Shown: positions 51,726 through 61,307, counted from the stretch's first letter. The stretch is DNA of 64,000 bases from Pallidibacillus pasinlerensis (GCF_009996845.1 NZ_JAACYS010000009.1:1-64000); one strand, 5' to 3'. A program made the numbers and translations. The notes: generated by a model from the letters alone, not told the origin.

Positions 51726-52481
51726 ATGTTAACAAATCAACAAATAGATCAATTTAAGCAAACTTTAATAAATGAAAAGCAAGAAATCGAAAAAAGACTA
51801 AAAGGAAACGATCAATTCGGTTTAAATAAAGGACATGCCCATGAGTCTGTTGGAGAATTATCAAGTTATGATAACCACCCAGCCGATGAAGGAACAGAAT
51901 TATTTGAAAGGCAAAAAGATGTCGCTTTAAACGAACATGAAGGTAATTATTTACAAAGCATTGAAAAAGCTTTACAGGCGATTGATGAAGGAACTTATGG
52001 TCGATGTGAAGTGTGCGGTAAAGAAATACCTTTTGAGCGATTAGAGGCTTTACCTACAACCACTTATTGTAAAGAACATTCTCCAGACCAAATTACCTCA
52101 AAGGATCGACCAGTTGAAGAGGAAGTTTTAATGCCACCTTATGGAAAATTTAATTTTGATGATTCTAAGGACGAAGGAATTACATTTGATGCAGAAGATG
52201 CTTGGCAGGAAGTTGCATCTTGGGGTACAAGTGACTCACCGCAAGATTTTATGAACCAGATTGAACATTACAACGATACAAATATTGAGTCCGATGAAAA
52301 TTTAGGTTATGTGGAGGATTATGAAAATTTTAGTGCAGTTGATATATATGGGAAACCTGTAGAAGTTTATCCATCAAAACAACTTGAAAAATATGAAGAA
52401 TTGTTAGATGAAGAGGGAATAATGACGACGTTTGGCGATTTACCTGGCTACGAAAAAGATCCTTATACAGAAGATGAATAA
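51726..52481 (+). CDS. yteA: TraR/DksA-type zinc-finger protein, YteA family
   Basis: 251 residues. Coiled-coil-like N-terminus with DNHPADEGTELFERQKDVAL, then the DksA-type zinc finger GRCEVCGKEIPFERLEALP followed by TYCKEH (C-x2-C-x17-C-x2-H), and an acidic C-terminal extension typical of YteA. In Bacillus such proteins are linked to sporulation and possibly bind RNA polymerase. AAAGGAG ribosome site. Confidence 0.87.
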   Translation: MLTNQQIDQFKQTLINEKQEIEKRLKGNDQFGLNKGHAHESVGELSSYDNHPADEGTELFERQKDVALNEHEGNYLQSIEKALQAIDEGTYGRCEVCGKEIPFERLEALPTTTYCKEHSPDQITSKDRPVEEEVLMPPYGKFNFDDSKDEGITFDAEDAWQEVASWGTSDSPQDFMNQIEHYNDTNIESDENLGYVEDYENFSAVDIYGKPVEVYPSKQLEKYEELLDEEGIMTTFGDLPGYEKDPYTEDE

Positions 52482-52533
52482 ATCATTTGAAAAAGGTAGA
52501 AAAATTGTTTTATAAAAAATTTTATAAAAACTG

Positions 52534-52562
52534 TTGACAATTCCTATTTTTTTCCTTATACT
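52534..52562 (+). promoter_or_regulatory. Sigma-A promoter of the S-box operon
   Basis: TTGACA at 52534-52539 and TATACT at 52557-52562, 17-base spacer. Placed about 30 bases before the riboswitch aptamer. Confidence 0.8.
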
Positions 52563-52593
52563 TCAACTAACGATAACTTAATAAGTGAGTATT

Positions 52594-52708
52594 ACTCTTA
52601 TCAAGAGCGGTGGAGGGACTAGGCCCTATGAAACCCGGCAACCTTCAAACATTCGTGTTTGAAAAGGTGCCAAATCCTACAGGTTGGATGACCTGAGAGA
52701 TAAGAGGA
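52594..52708 (+). ncRNA. SAM-I riboswitch (S-box) aptamer
   Basis: Classic S-box order: CTCTTATCAAGAGCGGTGGA, GGGACTAGGCCCTATGAAAC, CCGGCAACC, a variable P3 hairpin, AAGGTGCCAAATCCTACAG and the closing GAGATAAGAGG that forms P1 with the 5' side. Binds S-adenosylmethionine and turns off metY-hom when SAM is plentiful. Confidence 0.97.
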
Positions 52709-52719
52709 GGAAGCGAAAA

Positions 52720-52757
52720 TTCAACCTCTTCTTATTGAAGAGGTTTTTTATTTTATA
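52720..52757 (+). terminator. Riboswitch-controlled terminator
   Basis: AACCTCTT(C) / GAAGAGGTT stem followed by TTTTTTATTTT. The left arm can instead pair with AAGAGGAGG at the 3' side of P1, which gives the antiterminator used when SAM is low. Confidence 0.93.
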
Positions 52758-52829
52758 CTCCTCTTCACTTCTCTAAACTGTTAAATACTCACAAAATCGT
52801 ATTAATCATAATTTGAGGGGGAATTGTAA

Positions 52830-54128
52830 ATGACGAACAATATTAAAGATGAAACAATTTTATTACATGCGGGACAAGAGGTGGATCCAACTACTGGTTC
52901 TAGAACTGTACCAATTTATCAAACGACATCTTATGTTTTTAAAGATGCTGATCATGCTGCTAATTTATTTGCATTAAAAGAAACAGGTAATATTTATACT
53001 CGTATTATGAACCCAACGGTCGATGCTTTTGAAAAACGTGTTGCAGCTCTAGAAGGTGGGGTAGCTGCCGTAGCAACTGCATCCGGATCCGCAGCAATTA
53101 CGTACGCATTTTTAAACGTTGCTGGTGTTGGCGATGAAGTTGTAGCTGCATCTAACCTTTACGGTGGAACGTATAATTTGTTAGCTAATACGATTAAAAA
53201 GTTCGGTATTACAGTTAAATTTGTCGATGCTGATGATCCAGAAAACTTCCGTAAAGCAGTAACAGATAAAACGAGAGCATTTTTTGGTGAAATTATTGGA
53301 AACCCAAGTTTACAAGTGTTTGATGTAGAAGCAGTTGCTAAAGTTGCTAATGAAGTCGGTGTACCATTAATCATTGACAACACATTTGCACCTTATAGTG
53401 CAAAACCAATTAAATGGGGAGCACATGTAGTTGTTCATTCTGCTACAAAATTAATCGGTGGTCACGGAAACTCTATCGGTGGGGTAATCGTTGACGGTGG
53501 AAACTTCGACTGGACGAATCCTAAATTTACAGAATTTAACACACCAGATCCAGGGTACCACGGATTGAAATATGCAGATTTAGGTGAAGCTGCCTTTGCA
53601 TTAAAGGTACGTGTCCAACTTTTACGTGACACTGGTGCGTGTTTAGCTCCGCAAAATGCGTTTTACTTCTTACAAGGACTTGAAACATTACACTTACGTT
53701 ATGAAAGACATAGTGAAAACGCACTAAAAGTAGCAAATTACTTAAAAGATAATCCAAATGTTGAATGGGTAAACTATCCAGGACAAGAGGAAAATCCGTA
53801 TTACGAATTAGCACAAAAATATTTACCAAAAGGTGCAGGTTCTATCGTAGTGTTCGGTGTAAAAGGTGGAAGAGAAGTAGGGCGAGAAGTTGTTAATAAT
53901 GTAAAATTATTCTCTCATGTGGCAAACGTAGGAGATGCGAAATCATTAATAATTCATCCGGCTTCTACTACTCATTCTCAATTAAGTGCTGAAGAGTTAA
54001 AATTAACAGGCACTCCAGAGGAATTAGTTCGATTATCTGTAGGTATTGAGAATGTTGAAGATATAATTGAAGATCTTGACGAAGCAATTAAAAAAGCGGT
54101 AGAAGCAACTTCTGTCGTTAAAGGATAA
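52830..54128 (+). CDS. metY: O-acetylhomoserine sulfhydrylase (MetY)
   Basis: 432-residue PLP enzyme making homocysteine from O-acetylhomoserine and sulfide. Motifs: [43 protein letters not shown] Lys in [16 protein letters not shown], and the MetY-specific insertion around [17 protein letters not shown]. Length separates it from the shorter MccB. Under the S-box; first gene of the operon. No metX (acetyltransferase) is in the window. Confidence 0.95.
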   Translation: MTNNIKDETILLHAGQEVDPTTGSRTVPIYQTTSYVFKDADHAANLFALKETGNIYTRIMNPTVDAFEKRVAALEGGVAAVATASGSAAITYAFLNVAGVGDEVVAASNLYGGTYNLLANTIKKFGITVKFVDADDPENFRKAVTDKTRAFFGEIIGNPSLQVFDVEAVAKVANEVGVPLIIDNTFAPYSAKPIKWGAHVVVHSATKLIGGHGNSIGGVIVDGGNFDWTNPKFTEFNTPDPGYHGLKYADLGEAAFALKVRVQLLRDTGACLAPQNAFYFLQGLETLHLRYERHSENALKVANYLKDNPNVEWVNYPGQEENPYYELAQKYLPKGAGSIVVFGVKGGREVGREVVNNVKLFSHVANVGDAKSLIIHPASTTHSQLSAEELKLTGTPEELVRLSVGIENVEDIIEDLDEAIKKAVEATSVVKG

Positions 54129-54139
54129 AGGGAATTCTC

Positions 54140-54198
54140 ACTAAATTTGGTCATGATGGGATTTAATCATAAATTTTGTCATGACCAAATTGTTTTAC
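54140..54198 (+). terminator. Long hairpin between metY and hom
   Basis: Perfect 13-base stem AATTTGGTCATGA / TCATGACCAAATT (54144-54156 with 54179-54191), 22-base loop, then GTTTTAC. It may be a partial terminator or an RNA-processing site lowering hom expression. Confidence 0.55.
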
Positions 54199-54232
54199 AA
54201 TGTGTTTAATTCAAAGGAAGGTGTTAAGGTAA

Positions 54233-55492
54233 TTGGGGAAAAAGGCAGCTATTTTAGGTTTTGGAACAGTTGGTCAGGGGATTTATGAAGGCATTCGCTC
54301 CCATCAAGAAAGAATTAAAAATGTATTAGGAACATCGGTAGAAATAGTAGCAATTTTAATCAGAGATCCACTAAAGCAAAGAAATATTGACTCCAATGTG
54401 CTTCTAACTAATAATATAGAAGATATTTTAGCGATTCCAGATTTAGACATTGTATTTGAAGCCATTGTCGGGAAGGAACCGTGTTTTTCATATTTAAAAC
54501 AAATCATCAAAAAAGGCTGTCATGTTATAACAGCAAATAAAGCGATGTTTGCAACTCATGGAAAGGATTTGTTAAAGCTTGCAAACAAACATGGTGTCAA
54601 AGTGAGATATGAGGCTACGGTTGCCGGGGGAGTACCGATTATTGGCGCCTTGTCTCATTTGCTACAAGTTAATAATATTTATGAAGTACAAGGTATATTA
54701 AATGGTACATCTAATTATATTTTGACGGAAATGCGAAAAAATAATTATTCATTTGAAGAAGCTTTAACAAAAGCACAAGAGTTAGGTTATGCTGAGGCTG
54801 ATCCTTCCAGCGATATTGAAGGATTTGACGCCTTTTATAAATTAAATATTTTAATTCGTACAGTAACCGGAACGAGTCCTGATTGGGATCAAATTGAGCG
54901 AGATGGTATCACGTCGATAACAGGCGAACAAATTGCTCTTGCTGAAAAATTAGGATTACGTTTTCGTCATGTGGCCTATTTTTCCAATTATCCAAATGAA
55001 CAACCTCAATATTGGGTAAAACCCGTTTTAGTAGATATTCATCATCCGTTTTATTCGATTGATGGGGTCGATAATACCATTCATGTAAAAGGTTCCTTAG
55101 TAGGAGGGTTGACCTTTACCGGTCCAGGAGCTGGAAAATTTGCAACAGCTAGTGCAATGATTGAAGAATTGATACAAATTTATCAAATCAAAGACAACAA
55201 AAACGAAGAATCTGCGATTACATCTAAACCTTTACAAGCAAATGAGATTAAAACTTCTGAAGAAGAAAAACAATGGATTTTATTTAGTAAACAAGGAACA
55301 AGTATTAAAGATACTAACTTGTTATATAATGAAGAAATTGTGCTTGATCGATATACAATTTATTATGTGACGGCGACAGGTCATGAAATTAAACAAGTGT
55401 TAAACAACACCGACTTATTAGCTTATGAATTTATTGGAGAACAACCGTTAAATTGGAAAAATATCCAAGAGCAAAAATTACAAACGGTATAA
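54233..55492 (+). CDS. hom: Homoserine dehydrogenase, atypical C-terminus
   Basis: 419 residues from a TTG start. N-terminal Rossmann motif ILGFGTVGQGIYEG, NADP-site TANKAMFATHG, catalytic domain with GILNGTSNYILTEM and AEADPSSDIEGFDAFYKL (catalytic Asp and Lys). The last 95 residues do not show a normal ACT regulatory domain; they are charged and divergent. It reduces aspartate semialdehyde to homoserine. Coupled to metY under S-box control, it appears to be a methionine-dedicated copy. Confidence 0.9.
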   Translation: MGKKAAILGFGTVGQGIYEGIRSHQERIKNVLGTSVEIVAILIRDPLKQRNIDSNVLLTNNIEDILAIPDLDIVFEAIVGKEPCFSYLKQIIKKGCHVITANKAMFATHGKDLLKLANKHGVKVRYEATVAGGVPIIGALSHLLQVNNIYEVQGILNGTSNYILTEMRKNNYSFEEALTKAQELGYAEADPSSDIEGFDAFYKLNILIRTVTGTSPDWDQIERDGITSITGEQIALAEKLGLRFRHVAYFSNYPNEQPQYWVKPVLVDIHHPFYSIDGVDNTIHVKGSLVGGLTFTGPGAGKFATASAMIEELIQIYQIKDNKNEESAITSKPLQANEIKTSEEEKQWILFSKQGTSIKDTNLLYNEEIVLDRYTIYYVTATGHEIKQVLNNTDLLAYEFIGEQPLNWKNIQEQKLQTV

Positions 55493-55505
55493 ATATGATT
55501 ACTAT

Positions 55506-55538
55506 TTTTATGAGGTGTATAAAAACACCTCATTTTTA
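55506..55538 (+). terminator. Intrinsic terminator of metY-hom
   Basis: ATGAGGTGT / ACACCTCAT stem, six-base loop, then TTTTTATG. Confidence 0.85.
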
Positions 55539-55665
55539 TGTTTAATTATAAAAAAAGCCTCTATTATTCAATGAGCATTAATTTAAAATTACCCTCATTT
55601 TTGATATGATAAATCATATATTTCGAGTGTCTAAATACATAATCTATCGATTTGGAGGATATTTC

Positions 55666-57408
55666 ATGCAAAAAAGAGCCATTTCATTTTTAAAACCTTA
55701 CAAAAAATACATGATTGTCGCATGGATGTTAATGCTTGTCGAATTAGCTGTTGAACTAACAGCACCCATCCTTATGGCTAAAATCATTGATGAAGGGGTA
55801 TTAGTTCATAATATAGATCGAGTCATTTTGTGGGGATTTTGGCTACTAGTTATTACTTTTTTAGCGTTTGTGGCTGGAATTATCAATTCGTTTTTTGCAG
55901 CATATGTTAGTCAAAATTTTGGTTTTGATATTCGCAAAAATGTTTACAAAAAAATTCAAAACTTACCTTTTAGTCATATTTCTAAATATCCGACTGCCAA
56001 TTTAATTACTAGATTAACGAATGATGTTACACAAATTCAACACACAACATTTATGATTATGCGTATTGCACTACGGGCACCTTTGTTAATCATATTTGGC
56101 ACGGCTATGGCAATTATTGTTAACTGGAAAATTGCTTTAGTATTAATATTTATCATTCCAGTTCTTCTCGTATTTTTAGTTGTAATGATGCGAATCGCTT
56201 TTAAAAACTTTCAAGCTGTTCAAAAACGACTTGACCGAGTTAATCGAAGAGTACGTGAAAATTTAAAAGCGATGCGGATTGTAAAAGCATTTTATAGAAA
56301 GGATTCGGAAATTTCCCGTTTTATTGATGCCAATCATCAGTTGAAAGCACAAACGATGAAAACATTACGGATTATCGAATTAAATGCACCAATATTACTT
56401 TTTATTATGAATGTAGGTATTGTTTTAATTTTATGGTTCGGAAATATACAGTTACAAATTGGTGCAGCTGGTGCTGGTGCAGTGGTTGCGATTGTAAATT
56501 ATGCAACGAGGATTACGGGTTCATTATCTAACTTATCGTGGATCATCATGTCCTTTGCAAGAGCGAAAGCATCCAATGATCGGATTAATGAAGTATTAAT
56601 GATGGATGAAGAAGATTTAGTACAAAATAGCGAGAATACATTAAAAGGTAAAATTGAATTTAAGAATGTTTATTTCCGGTATGAGAATCACTCGAAAGAT
56701 ATAAATAAAAAGAGTAGATGGGTTTTAAAAAATATTAATTTTACTGTTAAACCTGGCCAGAAAGTTGCGGTCATGGGGGCAACAGGTTCTGGGAAAACGA
56801 CAATTTTCCAATTAATTCCAAAACTGTTTGAACCTACTAGAGGAGAAGTTTTTATTGATGATAAAAATATTAAAAATTATAATTCCATACATCTTCGTAA
56901 TCAAATCGGATATGTATCCCAAGAATCGCATTTGTTTTCCGGTACTATAAAAGAAAATATTGCTTGGGGGAAACAAGGGGCAACGAATGAAGAAATTATG
57001 AAGGCGGCAAAGGATGCACAAATACATGATTCTATTCTTCAATTTCCAAATCAATACGATACAGTGATTGGTCAAAAGGGCGTAAATTTATCCGGTGGTC
57101 AAAAACAGCGTCTAGCAATTGCCCGTGCCTTTGTACGTAATCCGAAAATTTTATTATTAGACGATAGTACTAGTGCCCTTGATATGGAAACGGAACGAAA
57201 ACTTTTAGAAGTTCTAAATAAATATCACTGTACAACACTTATAATTACACAAAAGATTACTACAGCGAAACAATCAGACTCTATTTTGTTATTAGATGAA
57301 GGAGAAGTTATTGGGCAAGGTACACATGAAGAGCTTCTAAAAACTAGTCAATTGTATCAAAAGATTTATGCTTCACAGTCAGGAAAGGGGGTTAAAAGTA
57401 ATGTCTAG
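55666..57408 (+). CDS. Heterodimeric ABC exporter subunit with degenerate nucleotide site
   Basis: 580 residues: six-helix type I exporter domain (1-320) fused to an ATPase. Walker A GATGSGKTT, signature LSGGQKQRLAIARA, Walker B ILLLDDSTSALD with Asp where the catalytic Glu should be, and the switch His replaced by Gln (ITQKI). So this subunit supplies the non-hydrolysing site. Start at the ATG after GGAGG. Its end overlaps the next ABC gene by eight bases; together they should form a multidrug/lipid exporter of the YfiB-YfiC type. Cargo unknown. Confidence 0.9.
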   Translation: MQKRAISFLKPYKKYMIVAWMLMLVELAVELTAPILMAKIIDEGVLVHNIDRVILWGFWLLVITFLAFVAGIINSFFAAYVSQNFGFDIRKNVYKKIQNLPFSHISKYPTANLITRLTNDVTQIQHTTFMIMRIALRAPLLIIFGTAMAIIVNWKIALVLIFIIPVLLVFLVVMMRIAFKNFQAVQKRLDRVNRRVRENLKAMRIVKAFYRKDSEISRFIDANHQLKAQTMKTLRIIELNAPILLFIMNVGIVLILWFGNIQLQIGAAGAGAVVAIVNYATRITGSLSNLSWIIMSFARAKASNDRINEVLMMDEEDLVQNSENTLKGKIEFKNVYFRYENHSKDINKKSRWVLKNINFTVKPGQKVAVMGATGSGKTTIFQLIPKLFEPTRGEVFIDDKNIKNYNSIHLRNQIGYVSQESHLFSGTIKENIAWGKQGATNEEIMKAAKDAQIHDSILQFPNQYDTVIGQKGVNLSGGQKQRLAIARAFVRNPKILLLDDSTSALDMETERKLLEVLNKYHCTTLIITQKITTAKQSDSILLLDEGEVIGQGTHEELLKTSQLYQKIYASQSGKGVKSNV

Positions 57409-59191
57409 AAGACATCATCGTAATGTAAATCCTGAGGATTTGAAATTAACTCGAAGTAAGTTTACAACGATTGGTAAACTGTGGAAAGAACTATCAAATA
57501 ATCGAGGCCTCCTTTTCTTAGTGTTATTTTTAGTGTTAGTAAATACGATATTCGGTATTTTAGGTCCTTTTTTAATAGGTTATGCTATTGACCAATTCAT
57601 CTATAAGCAAACATTATCTGGAATTATTCCATTGTTAATCGGATTAATAACGGTATACTTTTTTTATTCTTTAACTAGTTTTTTACAAAATTATTGGATG
57701 ATCGGCATTGCGCAAGAAACGGTGTTTACCATGCGTACACGGATATTTACTCATTTGCAAAATTTACCTATTAGCTTTTTTGATAAAAGACAGCATGGAG
57801 AAATTATGAGTAGGGTAACGAATGATATGGATAATATCAGCTCTACCTTAAACAGTTCCGTAATTCAAATATTTTCAAGTGTGCTAACTTTGACAGGGAC
57901 AATCATTTTTATGCTTTGGTTAAGTCCGCTATTAACAGCTATTACAATGACAATTGTTCCGCTTTTATATTTTGGTATGAAATGGATTACGAATCGAACG
58001 AGTAAGTATTTTAAAGAACAACAAAAACATTTAGGACTGTTAAACGGTTTTGTCGAAGAAACGATTTCTGGACAAAAAATTATTAAAAGTTATTCTCAAG
58101 AAGAGTTTGTTATTGACGAATTTTTACAAAAAAGTAATGCGTTAAAAAAAGCAGGTTTTTGGGCACAAACAATATCGGGCTTTATTCCAAAATTAATGAA
58201 TATGTTAAACAACTTAAGTTACGCATTAATTGCCTTTGTTGGCGGAATGCTTGCCTTAAAGGGGGATCTTACAGTCGGTATCATTGTGACTTTTACAGAA
58301 TACGCCAGACAGTTTACAAGGCCACTACATGATTTAGCGAACCAATATAATCAATTATTATCCGCAGTTGCAGGAGCAGAACGGGTTTATGAGGTATTAG
58401 AAGAAGAAAAAGAAGAAATCGATGAAATTCATGCAGCGCCAGTCGAGCGAGTGAAAGGTAATGTGGAATTTCAGAACGTTTCATTTTCCTACGGTCGAGA
58501 TGAAAATACGATTAAAAATATTTGCTTTCAAGTAGAAAATGGTCAAACTGTCGCCTTAGTCGGTCCTACAGGAGCAGGGAAGTCAACAATTATCAATTTG
58601 TTAATGCGCTTTTATAAACCACAAAGTGGAACGATTTTAATTGATGGGAAAAATATCCAAACTATTACGAGGGAAAGTTTGCGCTCATTTTACGGGTTTG
58701 TTTTACAAGATGTCTATCTATTTGAAGGTACCTTTCGTGAAAATATTCGTTATGGAAAATTAGATGCGACGGATGAAGAAGTAGAAGAAGCTGCTAAAAA
58801 AGCGAATGCCCATTCATTTATTATGAAATTACCAAATGGTTACGATACAAAATTAACGGAAGATGGATCGGGTATTAGTCAAGGTCAAAAACAATTATTA
58901 TCAGTCGCTCGGGCTATATTACGTAATCCATCCATTTTAATATTAGATGAAGCAATGAGCAATATAGATACGGTGACTGAAATAAAACTTCAAGAAGCTT
59001 TACAAAGATTGATGCAGAATCGTACGACATTTGTAATCGCTCATCGTCTTAATACAATTCAAAATGCCGATCAAATTCTTGTTGTTTACGAAGGTGAAAT
59101 TGCCGAGCGAGGGACACATGAAACATTACTAAAGAAAAAAGGCTTATATTATCAAATGTATAAACAGAAAGAGAATACAATTGTTGTTTAA
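57401..59191 (+). CDS. Heterodimeric ABC exporter subunit with active Walker B
   Basis: 596 residues. Membrane domain after a basic N-terminal extension (RRHHRNVNPEDLKLTRSK), then ATPase with Walker A GPTGAGKST, degenerate signature ISQGQKQLLSVARA, intact LILDEAMSNID and H-loop AHRLNT. This complements the upstream subunit: its Glu with the partner's good LSGGQ make the one active site. Start at the ATG nine bases after AAAGGGGG. Confidence 0.91.
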   Translation: MSRRHHRNVNPEDLKLTRSKFTTIGKLWKELSNNRGLLFLVLFLVLVNTIFGILGPFLIGYAIDQFIYKQTLSGIIPLLIGLITVYFFYSLTSFLQNYWMIGIAQETVFTMRTRIFTHLQNLPISFFDKRQHGEIMSRVTNDMDNISSTLNSSVIQIFSSVLTLTGTIIFMLWLSPLLTAITMTIVPLLYFGMKWITNRTSKYFKEQQKHLGLLNGFVEETISGQKIIKSYSQEEFVIDEFLQKSNALKKAGFWAQTISGFIPKLMNMLNNLSYALIAFVGGMLALKGDLTVGIIVTFTEYARQFTRPLHDLANQYNQLLSAVAGAERVYEVLEEEKEEIDEIHAAPVERVKGNVEFQNVSFSYGRDENTIKNICFQVENGQTVALVGPTGAGKSTIINLLMRFYKPQSGTILIDGKNIQTITRESLRSFYGFVLQDVYLFEGTFRENIRYGKLDATDEEVEEAAKKANAHSFIMKLPNGYDTKLTEDGSGISQGQKQLLSVARAILRNPSILILDEAMSNIDTVTEIKLQEALQRLMQNRTTFVIAHRLNTIQNADQILVVYEGEIAERGTHETLLKKKGLYYQMYKQKENTIVV

Positions 59192-59267
59192 AAATTAGAC
59201 AACATTATCTTAAATCGGATATTATAAGTTTGATAGTTTATTATTCATTTAGAAAGGAAGACATCAC

Positions 59268-59852
59268 GTGTATTCTTTTTTAGGAACTATAGCAAAAATT
59301 ATCCTAAATGTTTTCTGTCGGATAGAAGTACATAATCTAGATAAACTCCCGAAAGATAAAGGCTTTATTATTGCATGTAATCATATTAGTTGGGTTGATA
59401 TTGTTGGGTTAGGTGTGGCAATACTACCAAAACAAATTCATTTTATGGCGAAAAAAGAACTGTTTGAAAAAAAATGGTCTAATAAATTTATTTCTAGTTT
59501 AAATGGATTCCCGGTCGACCGTGAAAATCCGGGACCAAGTAGTATAAAAACACCGGTAAAATTAATAAAAGAAGGTAAAATTGTCGGTATTTTTCCAAGT
59601 GGTACCCGCGATGGTGATGCCCCATTAAAACGGGGGGCAGTAACAATCGCTAATTTAGCAAAAGCTCAAATTGTACCTGCCGCTTACGTCGGACCAACAT
59701 CGTTGAAAGAAATATTTTTAGGAAAAAAAATGCGTGTTATTTTGGGAGAGCCGATGGAAATTTCTGTAAGAGGTAAAGAGGCATTACTTGAAGCGACAGA
59801 TGAACTATCTGAACGGATAAAACAATTAGAGAATGAAATTAAGATGAAATAA
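59268..59852 (+). CDS. plsC: 1-acyl-sn-glycerol-3-phosphate acyltransferase
   Basis: 194-residue membrane-associated enzyme of phospholipid synthesis. Catalytic H-x4-D in CNHISWVDIVG, substrate motif GFPVDREN, and motif III as FPSGTRDGD, with Ser where the commonest form has Glu (FPEGTR). C-terminal VPAAYVGPTSLK fits. GTG start seven bases after AGAAAGGAAG. Single gene with its own terminator. Confidence 0.9.
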   Translation: MYSFLGTIAKIILNVFCRIEVHNLDKLPKDKGFIIACNHISWVDIVGLGVAILPKQIHFMAKKELFEKKWSNKFISSLNGFPVDRENPGPSSIKTPVKLIKEGKIVGIFPSGTRDGDAPLKRGAVTIANLAKAQIVPAAYVGPTSLKEIFLGKKMRVILGEPMEISVRGKEALLEATDELSERIKQLENEIKMK

Positions 59853-59863
59853 ATAATAGTTTG

Positions 59864-59909
59864 GAAGACTATCCTTAGTTTTTGTTAAATTGGAGGATGG
59901 TCTTTTTCA
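59864..59909 (+). terminator. Intrinsic terminator of plsC
   Basis: AGACTATCC / GGATGGTCT stem (one G-U pair) and T5. Confidence 0.75.
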
Positions 59910-60009
59910 TTCTAAACTAGTGAGCAGGATAATTTTATCGAAAAGCCGAATAGTTTTAGCAGTAAATACTTTCAAAATACTAAACTAATAGAAAAGGAAG
60001 TGTCCATAT

Positions 60010-60999
60010 ATGGAACAATTTAAAGCATTAGTAGTAAATAAAACTGAATCTGGAACAAAATTAAACTATCAAACTTTAACGATTGATGAATTACCAGCAG
60101 GTGATGTCACAATTAGAGTACATTATTATAGTATTAATTATAAAGACGGCCTAGCAACAATACCGAACGGTGGGGTTATCCGGAACTATCCGATGGTCCC
60201 TGGAATTGATCTAGCAGGAACGGTTATAGATTCAAAAAATCCTAAGTTTAAAGAAGGAGACGAAGTGTTAGTTACCGGTTATGAAATTGGAGTTAGTCAT
60301 TTTGGAGGCTATAGTGAGGTTGCTCGTGTTCCAGCTGAGTGGGTTGTACCACTTCCAAAAGGCTTATCATTAAAAGAAGCAATGGTAATTGGTACTGCAG
60401 GGTTTACTGCTGCACTTTCCATCCATCGTCTAGAAGAAAATGGTATAAAACGAGAAAACGGTCCGGTTTTAGTCACTGGAGCAACAGGTGGCGTTGGTTC
60501 CAGTGCGGTTAGCATGTTGAAAAAGATTGGTTACACTGTTACTGCAAGTTCTAGAAAACAAAGTGAACATGATTTTTTAAAGGAAATAGGTGCAGATGAA
60601 GTTATATCGCCGGACGAATTAACAAATCCAAAAAATAAAGTATTACTAAAACAAAAATGGCAAGCAGCGGTTGACCCAGTTGCTGGTGAATATTTACCAA
60701 TCATTCTTGCCTCTATACAATATGGAGGTTCAGTTGCAGTTAGTGGCTTAACTGCAGGTAACAAATTTACATCCACTGTTTTTCCATTTATTTTAAGAGG
60801 CGTTAATTTATTAGGTATTGATTCCGTATATTGTCCAATGGAAACCCGTTTGCAAATATGGGAACGACTCGCAGGAGAGATGAAACCTGATCAACTACTA
60901 GATACAATTGCAACTAAGGTTTCCTTTGAAGAAATTCCAATAGTAACTAAGAAAATATTAGCCGGAGAACTAAAGGGAAGAAATATTGTTGTGTTTTAG
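60010..60999 (+). CDS. YhdH/YhfP-family quinone oxidoreductase (acryloyl-CoA reductase-like)
   Basis: 329-residue zinc-free medium-chain dehydrogenase. SINYKDGLATIPNGG and YPMVPGIDLAGTV at the N-terminus, nucleotide-binding VLVTGATGGVGSSAVSMLKK, and IDSVYCPMETRLQIWERLA, all typical of YhdH/AcuI. It reduces activated double bonds with NADPH. B. subtilis YhfP is the nearest relative. Strong AAAGGAAG site; single gene. Confidence 0.9.
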   Translation: MEQFKALVVNKTESGTKLNYQTLTIDELPAGDVTIRVHYYSINYKDGLATIPNGGVIRNYPMVPGIDLAGTVIDSKNPKFKEGDEVLVTGYEIGVSHFGGYSEVARVPAEWVVPLPKGLSLKEAMVIGTAGFTAALSIHRLEENGIKRENGPVLVTGATGGVGSSAVSMLKKIGYTVTASSRKQSEHDFLKEIGADEVISPDELTNPKNKVLLKQKWQAAVDPVAGEYLPIILASIQYGGSVAVSGLTAGNKFTSTVFPFILRGVNLLGIDSVYCPMETRLQIWERLAGEMKPDQLLDTIATKVSFEEIPIVTKKILAGELKGRNIVVF

Positions 61000-61037
61000 G
61001 TTTGAGAAATAAAAATAGGAAAAAATTCAAAAAATTA

Positions 61038-61067
61038 TTGACACATTTTACGTTATAGTGGTATGAT
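61038..61067 (+). promoter_or_regulatory. Strong sigma-A promoter of the bmrCD-like operon
   Basis: Exact -35 TTGACA (61038-61043) and -10 TATGAT (61062-61067) with an 18-base spacer, giving a transcript start near 61074 and a leader of about 420 bases before bmrC. Confidence 0.8.
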
Positions 61068-61111
61068 TTTTTTGATGAATAATTCTAAAATTTCGGAAGG
61101 AGGTTATGAAC

Positions 61112-61189
61112 ATGAAAAATTTAACAATTTTTGTTCGCAATAACAATTTAAAAATCCATGGTCATAACCTGCCTTCTTTATTCGTATAA
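61112..61189 (+). CDS. Leader peptide 1 of the bmrCD-like operon
   Basis: A 25-codon ORF opening MKNLTIFV, with an Asn run (RNNNLKIHGHN) and ending LPSLFV. AAGGAGG lies eight bases before the ATG. The ribosome site and start codon (61097-61114) pair with codons 16-22 of the same ORF (61157-61175): AAGGAGGTTATGA with TCATAACCTGCCTT (one bulge), extended by CATG/CATG. Such self-sequestering leaders are typical of antibiotic-inducible attenuators; in B. subtilis the corresponding leader is bmrB, of different length. Confidence 0.7.
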   Translation: MKNLTIFVRNNNLKIHGHNLPSLFV

Positions 61190-61267
61190 TACGATTTTTC
61201 TATAGTAGTTTAAAATCGTGTAGACGCAGGGAGTGACCATACTTTCTGCGTCTTTTTACGTATTATA
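61185..61267 (+). promoter_or_regulatory. Possible antiterminator pairing across leader stop codon
   Basis: TATAATACG (61185-61193, covering the leader stop) is exactly complementary to CGTATTATA (61259-61267). A second option pairs ACGATTTT (61191) with AAAATCGT (61212). The long-range pairing would enclose terminator 1 and touch the base of terminator 2, so ribosome position on the leader could choose between folds. Inference from complementarity only. Confidence 0.45.
61222..61257 (+). terminator. Leader terminator 1
   Basis: AGACGCAG (61222-61229) / CTGCGTCT (61246-61253) stem followed by T5. It lies 33 bases past the leader-peptide stop and about 240 bases before bmrC. Confidence 0.85.
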
Positions 61268-61307
61268 GGCACCGAATTCCCGTAAAGGGACGTATGGTGC
61301 CTTTTTG
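61267..61307 (+). terminator. Leader terminator 2
   Basis: AGGCACC (61267-61273) / GGTGCCT (61296-61302) stem with an inner TCCC/GGGA hairpin, followed by T5. Ten bases after terminator 1. Confidence 0.85.
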
